DNA from: Methylorubrum populi
GTDB lineage: Bacteria; Pseudomonadota; Alphaproteobacteria; Rhizobiales; Beijerinckiaceae
Assembly (NCBI GenBank): GCA_036946625.1
Contig: JAQIIU010000003.1
Coordinates: forward strand, 62,001 to 126,000
Reading direction: 5' to 3'
DNA: 64,000 bases
A program made the position numbers and the translations under genes. Below the pieces are notes generated by a model, which made no database searches, was not told the DNA's origin, and worked only from the letters and a program-made list of their open reading frames with translations. The stretch's first letter is position 1. Each line of letters begins with the position of its first letter. Positions 24,747-34,019 of the stretch are shown piece by piece.

Positions 24747-27700
24747 TCAAGGCACCGTGAGCAGGCGCTCGTAGAGGGCGATCAGGTCGTCGCCCTGATC
24801 CGCCGCGGTCCGGGGCGGCTGCGCGGGGCTCGGCGGGCTCGTGCGGAAGCGCCCGGGATCGGCGTTCATCCGCTCGAACACCGCGCGCACCCCGTCCGGC
24901 GAACCGACACCGACCCGGAAGCCGTTGACGCCCTCGTCGATGTCCTCGCCGATCGCGCCGAGATCGCTGGCCACGACCCACAGCCCCGCCGCCCGCGCCT
25001 CCCGCGTCACCAGTCCGAAGCTCTCGGGCCAGAGCGAGGGGGCGAGCAGCACGTCCATGTCGGCGTAGAGTTCGCCGATCTCGTCCTGCGGCACCTTGCC
25101 GACGATCCGGACGGGGGTGGCGCCCCAGGTCTCCTCGCCGACATGGTCGGTGGCCAGGGCGTGATCGACGAGCGTGAGGCTCAGGTTCTCGAACCGGCCC
25201 GCCCGCAGGACCGCCTCGACCAGCGTGGCGCCCTTGTGCGCCGTGCGGCCGCCGATATGGCCGAGGCGCACGCGGCCGGTCCGGCTCGCCCGGCGCGCGA
25301 CCGGGGCGAGGCGCGGAACGCCGTTCGGAAGCGCGATCGTTTCGGGGAAACCGGCCTGCCGATAGATTCCTGCGAAGGATTCCGAGACCGCGGCGACGAC
25401 GGCCGCCGCTTCGAGCATCCGCGCCAGCCCGCGGCGGCGGGCGATGGAGGCGGTCGGGCTGACCGAGCGGCTCGTCGTGTCGGCGAGCAGATCGGAGGAC
25501 GGCATCTGCACCAGCCCGTCCTCGTCGATGAGGAACTGGAAATCGGAGATCCACCACGCGTCGTGGACGGTGACGATGTAGGGAATTCCGCGCGCCCGCA
25601 CGGCCTCGACCGTGCTGGCGGTCAGTTGCTGCACGCAGTGGAAGTGGACGAGGTCGGGTCCGAAGCGGTCGAGCAGGTCGTCGAACTCCACGCGCACGCT
25701 CGGGTTGAACGGGCGCCAGTCCATGTTCCGCTCCCGCGGCGTGGCGATGCGGAAGACGGGAACCCCGCGATAGGCGTCGATGCGCGTCCGGTAGGGCGGC
25801 TCCACCTCGATGTCCGAGGCCGCCACCGCGAATTCGAACCGGTTCGAGGCGCGATCGAGGATGTGGTCGAGGTTGTCGCGCACGACCCGGGTCGCCCCCC
25901 CGACGGTCTGGGGCGGGAAGTAGACGTTGACCAGGAGGATGCGCGGCTTGCCGTCCCGGCGCGTTCCGGCGGCGGCCCCTGCGCCGTCCGCAGGGACCGG
26001 CTCCCCCGCCTTCGCCGAGCCGGACCCGGCCGCGGGTCCGGCCCACGCGGCGCGGGCGGCTTGGCGGCGATCCGCCTGCGCCGCGGGCGCCTCCGGCGGC
26101 GGTGCCAGCACGCCCTTGAGGACATCGACCGCGGCATCCAGGCCGTAGGCGGTCAGCGCCTTGTCCCGCGCCCTCGCGCCGACCGTCCGGCGCAGCTCGG
26201 AATCGGCGATCAGCGCACCGAGCGCCCGCGTCCAGTCCTGCACCGTTCCGGCCAGCAGGGCGTCCTGCCCGTCGACGAGGATCTCGCGGTAGGTGCGCGT
26301 CGCGCTGACGACCGAGGGGATGCCGCACATCGCGGCCTCCAGCCACTTGATCTCGCTCTTGGCGTCGGCGAAGGGGCCGGGCGCCAGGACCGCGAGGTTG
26401 ATGTCCGCCCCCGAGAGCGCCTCCCAGTAGGCGGTCACGTCGTCGGTGAAGCCGAGCTGGCGCACCCGGTGCGCGAACCGGCGGAAGCCGTCGCCGAGGC
26501 GCAGATAGCCCGCGATCACCAGGCGAACCTGCGGATGGCGCTCCATCATCTTGAGGAGGGCGGGCGCGGCGAGGTCGTTGAAGTCCTTGTTGTGGGCGCG
26601 GGTGCCCGATCCGTAGAAGATCGTCAGCGTCCGATCCGAGAAGGGCTGGTGCGGACGCTTCAGGAAGGGCAGGTTGCGCGCGTCGAGCGCGTTGCGCAGC
26701 ACCTGGCAGACGCCCGAGCGGACGAGCGGGCGCATCCGCTCGGCCAGGGCCGGCGTGGAGGCGAGGCCGACGTCGCACGCCTGCATGGCGTAGCGGAACA
26801 GCGGCACGCCGTATTGCAGGTCGACGTAGTGCTTGGGCGTGATCTGCCCCTCGAAGCTTTCGAGCGGATCGGGAAACATGCCCGCGTCGAAGACGATGTC
26901 GTCGATCTCGTAGATCGTCGGCAGGCCGAGCGCCCGCGCGTAGAGGATCGCGTGCAGGACGCCGGGAAAGGCCGCCACGCGGTAGAAGATCACCGCGGAC
27001 GCCCGGTCGAGCGCCGGCCGGCATTCGCCCGCCTCGTCCTGCTCGAACACCTCGACGGTCCAGCCGCCGTGTTCGAGCTGCTGGATCTTCTGGACGACGC
27101 GGTAATGGTCGCACTGGGGAAGATCGCGGTTGGCGACGATCACGATGTGGCCGTTGGCCGGCGCCGGCAGCGGCGCCGGCAGCGGATCGATCCTCTCGAT
27201 CAGGCCGGCGATCCGGTCGAGGCAGGCGGTGAGTCGATCGTCCGCCTCCTGCCGCCTTCCGGCGGCGTAGGCGGCCCGCGCCTCCTCGCTCGTGAGGGCG
27301 AAGGCCGCCGCGATGGCGCGGTGCGCGGCGGCGCGCCATCGGGGGTTGGGGTGCCACTCCTCGGCCGAGCGCCGGACCCGGTCGAGGGCTTCCTCCACCC
27401 CTTTCGGCTGCGCGAGGAGACCGTCGATCGCGTGGATGTGGCTCCACACCACGGCTCCCGGCACGTCCGCGGCGTTCGCGAAGGCGCGCGCGGCATCGTT
27501 CGTGCGGTTGAGCATGCGCAGCGCGTCGCCGCGCCGGTGGTGGAGGCGGCCGGAGGCGGGACCGGTCTTGAGCGCCCGGTCGTAGGCCTCCTTGGCGGCG
27601 ATGGCGTGGCCGTGGCCGAGGTGGTATTCGCCGATCCGCTCGAGGAACGGGGCCGAGCAGGCCTGCCGCACGGGTTCGAGTTCCCAGAGGTGGAACCCCG

Positions 27701-28625
27701 CCGTCACGAAATGCCGCAGCGCGTTCAGCCGCCCGGGCGGCGGCGCGGCGACGCCCTCGGGCAGCAGCGAGCGGTAGGCCGCCTCGTCGAAGCTCTCGGG
27801 AAAGCCCTCCTCTCCGAGAAGGGTCAGCAGCGCCGCGGCCTCGGTCCCCGGCTCTCCCTTCCCGATGCCCTTGCCGAGCCAGTGACGGTACAGGTCGGCA
27901 TCGCTCGCGATGGCGGGTGCATCCGGGTTGTCCGACCGGTAGAAGCCGGGATCGAACCGTCGGCGGAAGGCGATCGGGGCGAGGCGATCCACGCCCGCCG
28001 TCAGGAAGGCGATCAGTCCTTCCATGCGCGAGGCAGGGGGACGCGGAAGCCATGCCTCGTTCAGCAGCGCGAACTCGTAGGGCGCGAACAGGTCGAGCCA
28101 CGGTCCGGGCAGAACCCGCGCGGCGACCAGAAGGTGCGCGAAACTCTCGGCCGGGCGCACGGGAGCGCGCCGCCCGGCCGCCTCGGCCTCGTGCGCGAGC
28201 ATCCGCTCGTATTCCAGCTCGAACGCCGACAGGTCGGGCCGATAGGCCCGCCCCTCAGAACGTCCGAAGCGCAGGTAGTGCTCCGTGATCCGCCACGGCT
28301 CGGCCAGCCCGGCCAGATCGTCGTGGATCGCCCGGTAATGCTCCGGGATGAAGTCCCGCGGCAGCAAGCCGTCCCGAGCTTCGAGGGAGGCGATCAGCCC
28401 GGCCGCGTTCGGAACGCGCCCCTCGGCCCGGCCATGCTTGAGGTAATGCTGCCTGAGGGCCTTCGGATCGTCCCCCAGGACGGCGAGGTCGGGATAGTGC
28501 CGACGGTAGAAGACCGGGTCGAAGCCTTCGTCCGCGCCCAGCAACCTTGCCGGCGTCTGCAGGCTCTTGCCGAAGCCGACACGCCTGGAGAGCGTCTGCA
28601 ATCTGCGCTTGAACAATTCCGGCAA
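24747..28625 (-). CDS. Large multidomain protein with two glycosyltransferase (GT4-like) domains
   Basis: 1292-aa cytoplasmic protein probably building surface polysaccharide. The first 280 residues contain three repeats of a DPVFYRRHYPDLA...HYLKHGRAEGR type found at the front of large glycosyltransferases. Around 330-420 lies a TPR-like helical part (AKEAYDRALKTGPASGRLHH). GT domain 1 spans about 480-800 (IVIVANRDLPQCDHYRVVQK, YGSGTRAHNKDFNDLAAPAL, KSEIKWLEAAMCGIPSVVS). An Ala-rich linker leads to GT domain 2, about 890-1290 (ILLVNVYFPPQTVGGATRVV, LPNGVPRL, APSLWPESFGLVTREARAAG). The E-x7-E donor-binding pattern is evident in domain 2. Donor and acceptor are unknown. A divergent methyltransferase gene 790 bp away may act in the same pathway. 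Confidence 0.82.
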   Translation of the reverse strand: MPELFKRRLQTLSRRVGFGKSLQTPARLLGADEGFDPVFYRRHYPDLAVLGDDPKALRQHYLKHGRAEGRVPNAAGLIASLEARDGLLPRDFIPEHYRAIHDDLAGLAEPWRITEHYLRFGRSEGRAYRPDLSAFELEYERMLAHEAEAAGRRAPVRPAESFAHLLVAARVLPGPWLDLFAPYEFALLNEAWLPRPPASRMEGLIAFLTAGVDRLAPIAFRRRFDPGFYRSDNPDAPAIASDADLYRHWLGKGIGKGEPGTEAAALLTLLGEEGFPESFDEAAYRSLLPEGVAAPPPGRLNALRHFVTAGFHLWELEPVRQACSAPFLERIGEYHLGHGHAIAAKEAYDRALKTGPASGRLHHRRGDALRMLNRTNDAARAFANAADVPGAVVWSHIHAIDGLLAQPKGVEEALDRVRRSAEEWHPNPRWRAAAHRAIAAAFALTSEEARAAYAAGRRQEADDRLTACLDRIAGLIERIDPLPAPLPAPANGHIVIVANRDLPQCDHYRVVQKIQQLEHGGWTVEVFEQDEAGECRPALDRASAVIFYRVAAFPGVLHAILYARALGLPTIYEIDDIVFDAGMFPDPLESFEGQITPKHYVDLQYGVPLFRYAMQACDVGLASTPALAERMRPLVRSGVCQVLRNALDARNLPFLKRPHQPFSDRTLTIFYGSGTRAHNKDFNDLAAPALLKMMERHPQVRLVIAGYLRLGDGFRRFAHRVRQLGFTDDVTAYWEALSGADINLAVLAPGPFADAKSEIKWLEAAMCGIPSVVSATRTYREILVDGQDALLAGTVQDWTRALGALIADSELRRTVGARARDKALTAYGLDAAVDVLKGVLAPPPEAPAAQADRRQAARAAWAGPAAGSGSAKAGEPVPADGAGAAAGTRRDGKPRILLVNVYFPPQTVGGATRVVRDNLDHILDRASNRFEFAVAASDIEVEPPYRTRIDAYRGVPVFRIATPRERNMDWRPFNPSVRVEFDDLLDRFGPDLVHFHCVQQLTASTVEAVRARGIPYIVTVHDAWWISDFQFLIDEDGLVQMPSSDLLADTTSRSVSPTASIARRRGLARMLEAAAVVAAVSESFAGIYRQAGFPETIALPNGVPRLAPVARRASRTGRVRLGHIGGRTAHKGATLVEAVLRAGRFENLSLTLVDHALATDHVGEETWGATPVRIVGKVPQDEIGELYADMDVLLAPSLWPESFGLVTREARAAGLWVVASDLGAIGEDIDEGVNGFRVGVGSPDGVRAVFERMNADPGRFRTSPPSPAQPPRTAADQGDDLIALYERLLTVP

Positions 28626-29413
28626 CCTCGCACACGGATTGATCGAAAACTCGCGGGACGATGTTCGGCCGACCGTCTACGCCGACCGAGGATCCGCATC
28701 GGCCCGCACCTTGGGTACGCGCATTGACAAGAAAGAAGGATGCCACCCGTGCATGACGGTCCCCACGACGGTCCCCATGTCCGGCGGCTCCAGGAAAATG
28801 ACCTTAGGGATTACCGCAGGCGCTTCAATCTCTGTAGAGTACCTCTCGCCACGCGGGATGAGGCCGATCGCCGAACCGCGCGTCCCGCCTGCGCCGTATC
28901 GAGCGAAGCAGTAGCCCGCGGGATGGAAGCGAGCAATCCCGAGGAAACAACCTTAGGTTGTCTCTGCCGATGTTTCCTCGATCGGCCCGAAGCCGCTCGC
29001 GTCGGACGGGTACGGCCGGGCACCGCCGCCCCGTCGTCCGATCGCACGCGACCGAAGCGCAATGCCGATACCTCGCCGTCGGCGGAAACGGGCCTGCGCC
29101 CGGCTTCCGGCTCGGGAATGCCTCGTGGAACGCTCGGTCACCGCTCATGCCCGCTTTCGGGGCGGCGCAGGGACACGCCTGCGTGACGGCGACACATGGA
29201 GAGAGCGATACGCAGCGACCGAACGTTTCCGACCCGGGACGATCCTGTCCAGCGCGACCGGATACGGCCCTGGCGGCGCCGAGCCTCTGCCATCGACCTC
29301 GCGAGGCATCCCGGCCACGGGTTCGTTCGGACGCGAACGGACGATTGCGCCCGGCCCGGCGGGACGGATAATTTCGGCGCTTCCTTCAGGCCGAGAGGTA
29401 AGGCGTTCGCGGC
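28626..29413. other. Divergent intergenic region with a nested hairpin
   Basis: 788 bp between the divergent glycosyltransferase and methyltransferase genes. Open frames here are Arg-rich and overlap on both strands without family features, so I call no gene. A hairpin has arms CGAGGAAACA (28940-28949) and TGTTTCCTCG (28971-28980) and encloses the near-palindrome ACAACCTTAGGTTGT. Promoters for both flanking genes should lie here. Confidence 0.4.
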
Positions 29414-30319
29414 ATGCATTCCGGTTTCCTGTCGCTGGATGCCTTCCTGGCACGCCGGTCCGCCGACCGGCGCCTCGCCCGGCTCACGCACGACGTGCCG
29501 CTGCCGGAGGCGCGCGGGCTCGAATTCGGGCCGGCCGACAACCCGACGGCCCTGCCGGAGGGCATCCGCGTCGCCTATGTCGATCACGCCGCCGACGCGC
29601 AGGCCAACCTGCCCGACGCCGTGCCGATCGATCACGCCTGGACGGGCTCCGACTCGCTCGCGGCGGTGCTCGGGCGGGGAGGGATCGAGGAGGATCTCGA
29701 CTTCGCCATCGCCGCGCAGGTCGGGCAGTACGTGCCGAACCTGCTCGGCTGGTTCCGCGGCATTCACGCCGTCCTGCGGCCGGGCGGCGTGTTCAACCTC
29801 TCGCTGCCCGACCGGCGCTTCATGTTCGATGCGGGCCGCGCCGACAGCACCATCGCCGAACTGGTCGAGGCGGATCTGCTCGCCTACACCCGCCCGAGCC
29901 CGCGCCAGATCTTCGCCCACACCCATCAGGCGCTCGCGGTCGAGCCCGGCCGGGTCTGGGCGGGCGAAGATCCGGCGGCGGCGGCGCGGCTGTGCGGCGA
30001 CGCGGCCCTGGCGCTGGCTCATGCCCAGGCGAGCGAGACGCTCGCATCGGGCGCTTACGCGGATTGCCATTGCTGGGTGTTCACGCCGCTGTCCTTCCTC
30101 GATGCCGTCGAGGCGGCGGCGCGGCTCGGCCTGTTCCCGTTCGTGCTGAACCGGATCGCCGCGACGGAGCCGGGCGGGTTCGAGTTCTACGTCTCGATGC
30201 GGCGCGACGGCGAGACCGATCCGCAGGCGCTGCGCAGCATGCAGGAGGGCGCGATCGGCCACCTGCGCGAAATCCTGGAGCGTCAGCAGCGGACGGCGAA
30301 GCTCCTCGCCGGCGCATAA
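29414..30319 (+). CDS. SAM-dependent methyltransferase-like protein
   Basis: 301-aa protein resembling class I methyltransferases that act in surface-glycan loci. Motif I looks like GLEFGPADNPTALPEGIRVA (residues 36-55), followed by YVDHAADAQ, a DH-type acidic turn. A post-motif reads NLLGWFRGIHAVLRPGGVFN, with LPDRRFMFD after it. The glycine-rich loop is EFGPADN rather than the textbook ExGxGxG, so cofactor use is probable but unproven. The C-terminal half (CHCWVFTPLSFLDAVEAAAR) is shared with uncharacterised relatives. A strong terminator hairpin follows. Confidence 0.6.
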   Translation: MHSGFLSLDAFLARRSADRRLARLTHDVPLPEARGLEFGPADNPTALPEGIRVAYVDHAADAQANLPDAVPIDHAWTGSDSLAAVLGRGGIEEDLDFAIAAQVGQYVPNLLGWFRGIHAVLRPGGVFNLSLPDRRFMFDAGRADSTIAELVEADLLAYTRPSPRQIFAHTHQALAVEPGRVWAGEDPAAAARLCGDAALALAHAQASETLASGAYADCHCWVFTPLSFLDAVEAAARLGLFPFVLNRIAATEPGGFEFYVSMRRDGETDPQALRSMQEGAIGHLREILERQQRTAKLLAGA

Positions 30320-30415
30320 GACGGCGCCGGGCCGGAGCGCTCTCCCTATGGAGCAGAGGCCGCGCTCGGACGAAGGCGGGGCACGACCGTCCGTAGAGCG
30401 ACGATGCAAGAAGAA

Positions 30416-30467
30416 GGGGCCCGGAGCCGCGGCGATCCCCCCTGGATCGGTCGCGGCTCCGGGCCCC
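30416..30467. terminator. Bidirectional rho-independent-type terminator
   Basis: Perfect 16-bp G+C arms (30416-30431 and 30452-30467) are followed by TCGTTTTC on the plus side and by CTTCTT on the minus side. It lies between the convergent methyltransferase (+) and anti-sigma (-) genes and would end both transcripts. Confidence 0.8.
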
Positions 30468-30501
30468 TCGTTTTCAAGCACGGCCTCGGCGTCGAACCGG
30501 C

Positions 30502-31272
30502 CTATTTCCGGAACGCGGCGAGGTGAGCGGCGGCGGCGTGCAGGGCCGGATCGTCGCGCGAGCCGCTCAGCGCGTAGGCGGTGCTGCCGTTGCGCCAGTA
30601 AGCGGTCGTCCCGTCGCTCGAACGCGCCACGGGCTCGGTTCCCTCGGCCGGGGACAGGCCGCTGCTCCGCTTGGCGAACAGGGCGAGTTCGCCGATCTCG
30701 GCCGAGACGATCGAGACCTCGATCCCGGTGCCGTTGCGGCTCGGGAAGATCTGCACGTCCCGGACGTTCCAGCCCTTCGGCAGCGGCGGCAGGTCGACCC
30801 CGGTCGCGGCTTCGAGGTCGGCGGGATCGTAGGACGAGGCCGCGGGCTGGGTCGTGGCGCGGGCGCGGATCTGGACGGCCCTGCGGGCCTGCTGCGCCTC
30901 TTCGGCCAGGGAGGCATCGATCGGCGAGGCGAAGGAGCCGGGAACGCCGAAGGTGCCGGTCTCGGTATGGGCGAGCCAACCCGCCCCCACCAGCACCACG
31001 ACCGCCGCCGCCCGGCGCAGGCGGGAATTGACCCGCTGCCACGCGAAGGCGCGGTCGATCCGGCGCGCGCCGGTACGGAGCCGCTCGGGCCCCGGGCTCG
31101 GCAGGGACGGGAACGCCTCGCGCAGCGCGTCACGGTCGCGCAGGTCGGCCATCACCTGGAGCGCATCCCCGGAATCGCGCGCGAGATGCGCCTCGACCTC
31201 GAGCCGACGCATCGGATCGAGTTCGCCATCGACATACGCGATAAGATCGGATTCCGTGACCGCGTCGACCAT
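30502..31272 (-). CDS. Membrane-anchored anti-sigma factor for the adjacent ECF sigma
   Basis: 256-aa protein with an N-terminal zinc-less anti-sigma-like domain (SDLIAYVDGELDPMRRLEVE, HLARDSG) and one transmembrane helix near residues 90-107 (RRAAAVVVLVGAGWLAH). A periplasmic C-terminal domain follows (LPPLPKGWNVRDVQIFPSRN ... IGELALFAKRSSG). The latter resembles the sensor half of RsiW/ChrR-type transmembrane anti-sigmas. The start at MVDAVTESDL is preferred because GGAG lies 7 nt upstream; an ATG eight codons earlier is possible. It follows the ECF sigma gene in the same direction, the normal order for a sigma/anti-sigma pair. Confidence 0.8.
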   Translation of the reverse strand: MVDAVTESDLIAYVDGELDPMRRLEVEAHLARDSGDALQVMADLRDRDALREAFPSLPSPGPERLRTGARRIDRAFAWQRVNSRLRRAAAVVVLVGAGWLAHTETGTFGVPGSFASPIDASLAEEAQQARRAVQIRARATTQPAASSYDPADLEAATGVDLPPLPKGWNVRDVQIFPSRNGTGIEVSIVSAEIGELALFAKRSSGLSPAEGTEPVARSSDGTTAYWRNGSTAYALSGSRDDPALHAAAAHLAAFRK

Positions 31273-31358
31273 CAGCCCACTCCGACTGCCCTTCATGACC
31301 ACCGTCCCCAGCCTCGCTGCTACCCGTCGTTGCTTTTCTTAACGGTTAGCCCGGGCCT

Positions 31359-31931
31359 TCAATTCCCGCCGACGACACGCAGATGTGGCCGGCCTCGGTC
31401 GGACGCGTCGTCGGAAGGCGTCGCCTTGCCCTTGCGGCCGCCTTCCTCGAAGGCGCGCAGGGCTGCCCGGCCGCGGCCGAGCCGCGACATCAGGGTGCCG
31501 ATCGGGATGCCGAGCACGGCCGCCGCGTCGGCATAGGCCATGCCTTCGAGGGTCACGAGGTGGAGCGCGGCGCGCTGCTCCTCCGGCAGGCTCTCGAACG
31601 CCTTGCGGATCTGCATGAGCCGCACCTGTCCTTCCTGGGCGGGCAGGGCCACCTCCTCGGAAAGCTGCGCCAGCACGTCGGCATGGCGCGCCTCGACCCG
31701 CTTGCGGCGCTGCTCGTCGATGAAGACGTTGTGCAGCACCGTCATCATCCAGGTGCGCAGGTTGGTGTCGGGCCGCAGGTTCGCGCGCGATTCGAGCGCG
31801 CGGACCATGGTATCGTGCACGAGGTCGTCCGCCTTGAGCGAATCCCGCGTCAACGACCGGGCGTAGCGCCGCAGGGGCACCAGCAGGTCGACGATCTCGG
31901 AGCGTTTCGAGCGCGTTCTATCGAGCAGCAT
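31359..31931 (-). CDS. ECF-type RNA polymerase sigma factor
   Basis: 190-aa sigma-70 family protein with only regions 2 and 4. Region 2 is RSLTRDSLKADDLVHDTMVR, followed by NLRTWMMTVLHNVFIDEQRR. Region 4 is FESLPEEQRAALHLVTLEGM, with the helix-turn-helix YADAAAVLGIPIGTLMSRLG. The anti-sigma gene follows 86 bp downstream. The group is probably controlled by the membrane anti-sigma, responding to an envelope or oxidative signal that the sequence does not reveal. The C-terminal extension after GRAALRAF is basic and unstructured. Confidence 0.9.
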   Translation of the reverse strand: MLLDRTRSKRSEIVDLLVPLRRYARSLTRDSLKADDLVHDTMVRALESRANLRPDTNLRTWMMTVLHNVFIDEQRRKRVEARHADVLAQLSEEVALPAQEGQVRLMQIRKAFESLPEEQRAALHLVTLEGMAYADAAAVLGIPIGTLMSRLGRGRAALRAFEEGGRKGKATPSDDASDRGRPHLRVVGGN

Positions 31932-32099
31932 ATACTTTCAACGTCGGGCGAGAGCGTTTAATCCGCCCATTCCGCCGGGATACGAAAAAAATTCGCGATT
32001 CCTTTCGTGCCGCGTCCGGGGCCGATATCGGACTTCGCCCGGCGACCGAAACCGAAGCGGCGCCCGGGGGCCTCTCATACGACATCCGGTCGATGACTT

Positions 32100-32248
32100 C
32101 GGCCTCTCCTGCGTCCTTGCGAGGCGAAGCCGTGGCCATCCAGGACGCGACCTTTCCGGACAGGTCGCGCCCTGGATCGCTTCGCGGCCGCTCGCGATGA
32201 CGGAGGGGGGCGAAACCCGAAGCGATCAGTTTGGAAACGGTCTCACGA
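32100..32248. repeat. Palindromic repeat, family C, copy 1
   Basis: Inverted relative to 43133-43275, which shares TCCTTGCGAGGC/GCCTCGCAAGGA, GCGCCCTGGATCGCTTCGCG and CGAAACCCGAAGCGATC. It is itself an imperfect inverted repeat. It lies in the 740-bp gap between the ECF sigma gene and the L,D-transpeptidase, which contains repeats only. Confidence 0.8.
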
Positions 32249-32255
32249 CGGCAAA

Positions 32256-32391
32256 GGCCCGGGCCGGATGTCGAATCCGGCCCGGGCCCGTTCCGATCTC
32301 TCGCCGCGTCGTCCGAGCGGGCCGCGGCCCGCTCGGACGAGGGAGCGCCCAGCGCATCGTCCTGAAAGTCAACTCCAGGACGATGCGCTGG
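32256..32391. repeat. Cluster of three perfect hairpins
   Basis: Three adjacent inverted repeats: 14-bp arms at 32256-32269/32275-32288, a perfect 30-bp palindrome at 32310-32339, and 16-bp arms at 32349-32364/32376-32391 followed by a T-rich run (ATTCTTGTTTTTGTTTG). No plus-strand gene precedes them, so they are not an obvious gene terminator. Confidence 0.8.
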
Positions 32392-32420
32392 ATTCTTGTT
32401 TTTGTTTGTGCATCGTCTTT

Positions 32421-32674
32421 TCAGAGCCTGTTTGACTGCAGTGATCCCCTCTCGCCCCTCATCCTGAGGTGCCGCGTGAGCGGCCTCGAAGGATCCTCCA
32501 GATCCCGCGCGATTCCTGGAGCCCCCTTCGAGGCCTCCGCTCCGGCACCTCAGGATGAGGGTGGGGATGGGAGTAGGATCTTCCTCTCGCCTTGCCGTTG
32601 CCTGACGAAGACACATTGGCCGGTCAAACAGGCTCTCAGACAAGCCGGCAGCCACCTTTCGGGACGATGCTCTA
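32421..32674. repeat. Palindromic repeat, family B, copy 3, with stop-codon end
   Basis: Inverted copy of the element at 55885-56145, bounded by GAGCCTGTTTGA / TCAAACAGGCTC. It ends with CACCTTTCGGGACGATGCTCTA, whose last bases are the TAG stop of the L,D-transpeptidase on the minus strand. Confidence 0.9.
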
Positions 32675-33970
32675 GTTCTCCTCGTCGCCCGGCTCGAACA
32701 CCTCGGGCCGCGTCGAGGCGGCGCTGGCGACTGGGGTCGGCGCCTCGATGGTCGAGGGCACGTTCACGCCGTCGCGCTTGTAGATGTCGTCGCGGAACTG
32801 CACCGTGCCGTCCGGGGTCGCCCAGGAGGTGATGTAGGTCCAGTAGACCGGCACGGGCTGGCTCAGCGTGGCGTCGATGCGCTGGCCGCTCTCCACCGCC
32901 TGCTCGACATGGGCGCGGTCCCAGCCGGGCGTGTCCTTCAGGAGCCACGTGATGTACTCGCGCACGTTCTGCACGCGCACGCAGCCCGAGGAGATGAAGC
33001 GGAAGTCGTCGCCGAACACGCCGCGGGTGTTGGTGTCGTGCATGAACACGCCGTAGGGGTTCGGGATGTTGATGCGCACGACGCCCATGGAGTTGAAATC
33101 GGCGCCCGAATCCTGGCGGTAGGTGTAGCGGGTGCCCTCGTCCGAGTTCCAGTTCACGGAACGCGGCGAAATCTCCTGGCCGTTCGAGAGGATGCGGATC
33201 TTGTTGTCGGTGAGGTAGTTCGGATCCTTCTGCATCTTCGGGATCAGGTCCTTCCTCACGATCGAGGCCGGGACCGTCCAGGTCGGGTTGAAATTGATCT
33301 GCGTCGCCTTGGTGTTCATGATCGGCGACTGGCGGTCGATCTTGCCCACGCCCGCGGCATGCAGCGTCACGACCTGGCCGTTCTCCACCGTCTGCACCAG
33401 GGCGGCGGGGATGTTGGTGATGACGAAGCGCCGGCCGAGATCGCCCGAATAGGAGCGCAGGCGGATCACGTTGGTCTCGAGCTGGCGCAGGCGGATGTCG
33501 GCGGCGACGTTCATGGCGGCTTGCGTCGCCGGGCTCATCTGGCCGGTCTGGGACAGGCCGTGGCGGGCCTGGAAGCGCTTCACGCCGGCCGCGACGTAGG
33601 AATCGTAGGTGCCCGCGCCGCCGGCATTGGCGTCGAGGTCGCCCGTCACGATCAGGCGCTGGCGCACCGCCGCCACCGCCGGGCCGCGGGAGCCGATGCG
33701 CAGGCCCGCGGCGCCGGAGACCGGCTGCCAGCCGCCGCGGGCGACGATGGCGCGGTACTTCTCGACCATCGCCTCGGTCGCCGCCACGGTCTCGGGCGAG
33801 AGGATCGGCGTCGAGGAACGGTGCACCTGCATGGTGGTGGGCGAGGAATAGTCCTGCGCCCACTCGGCCTGGGCGAAGCCGCCATCGCGCGCGAGCGCCG
33901 GGCCCGCGAGCAGCGTGGCCGCCAGGAGGGCGGCCGTGAAGGGACGGGAGGGGCGTGCGGTCTGCAGCAT
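32672..33970 (-). CDS. L,D-transpeptidase (YcbB-like) with peptidoglycan-binding domain
   Basis: 432-aa exported enzyme making 3-3 peptidoglycan cross-links or anchoring proteins to the wall. The signal peptide is MLQTARPSRPFTAALLAATL then LAGPALA. A PG-binding-like region (DSYVAAGVKRFQARHGLSQT) lies near residues 110-150. The YkuD domain has the conserved GVFMHDTNTRGVFG and the nucleophile motif SSGCVRVQN with Cys330. The ATG before LQTARP is used; an upstream in-frame ATG only lengthens the signal peptide. The stop codon is the first triplet of an interspersed repeat. Four spaced CCAAG boxes lie about 50-90 bp upstream of the start. Confidence 0.88.
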   Translation of the reverse strand: MLQTARPSRPFTAALLAATLLAGPALARDGGFAQAEWAQDYSSPTTMQVHRSSTPILSPETVAATEAMVEKYRAIVARGGWQPVSGAAGLRIGSRGPAVAAVRQRLIVTGDLDANAGGAGTYDSYVAAGVKRFQARHGLSQTGQMSPATQAAMNVAADIRLRQLETNVIRLRSYSGDLGRRFVITNIPAALVQTVENGQVVTLHAAGVGKIDRQSPIMNTKATQINFNPTWTVPASIVRKDLIPKMQKDPNYLTDNKIRILSNGQEISPRSVNWNSDEGTRYTYRQDSGADFNSMGVVRINIPNPYGVFMHDTNTRGVFGDDFRFISSGCVRVQNVREYITWLLKDTPGWDRAHVEQAVESGQRIDATLSQPVPVYWTYITSWATPDGTVQFRDDIYKRDGVNVPSTIEAPTPVASAASTRPEVFEPGDEEN

Positions 33971-34019
33971 CGATCCGGGCTCTGGGCTCAAAGGTGCGAT
34001 CATCGGAATCGGCCGAAGG

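Noticed and set aside
28567..29371. Several 60-140-codon frames in the glycosyltransferase/methyltransferase gap
   Set aside because: Mutually overlapping on both strands, Arg/Pro-rich, no start signals; treated as intergenic.
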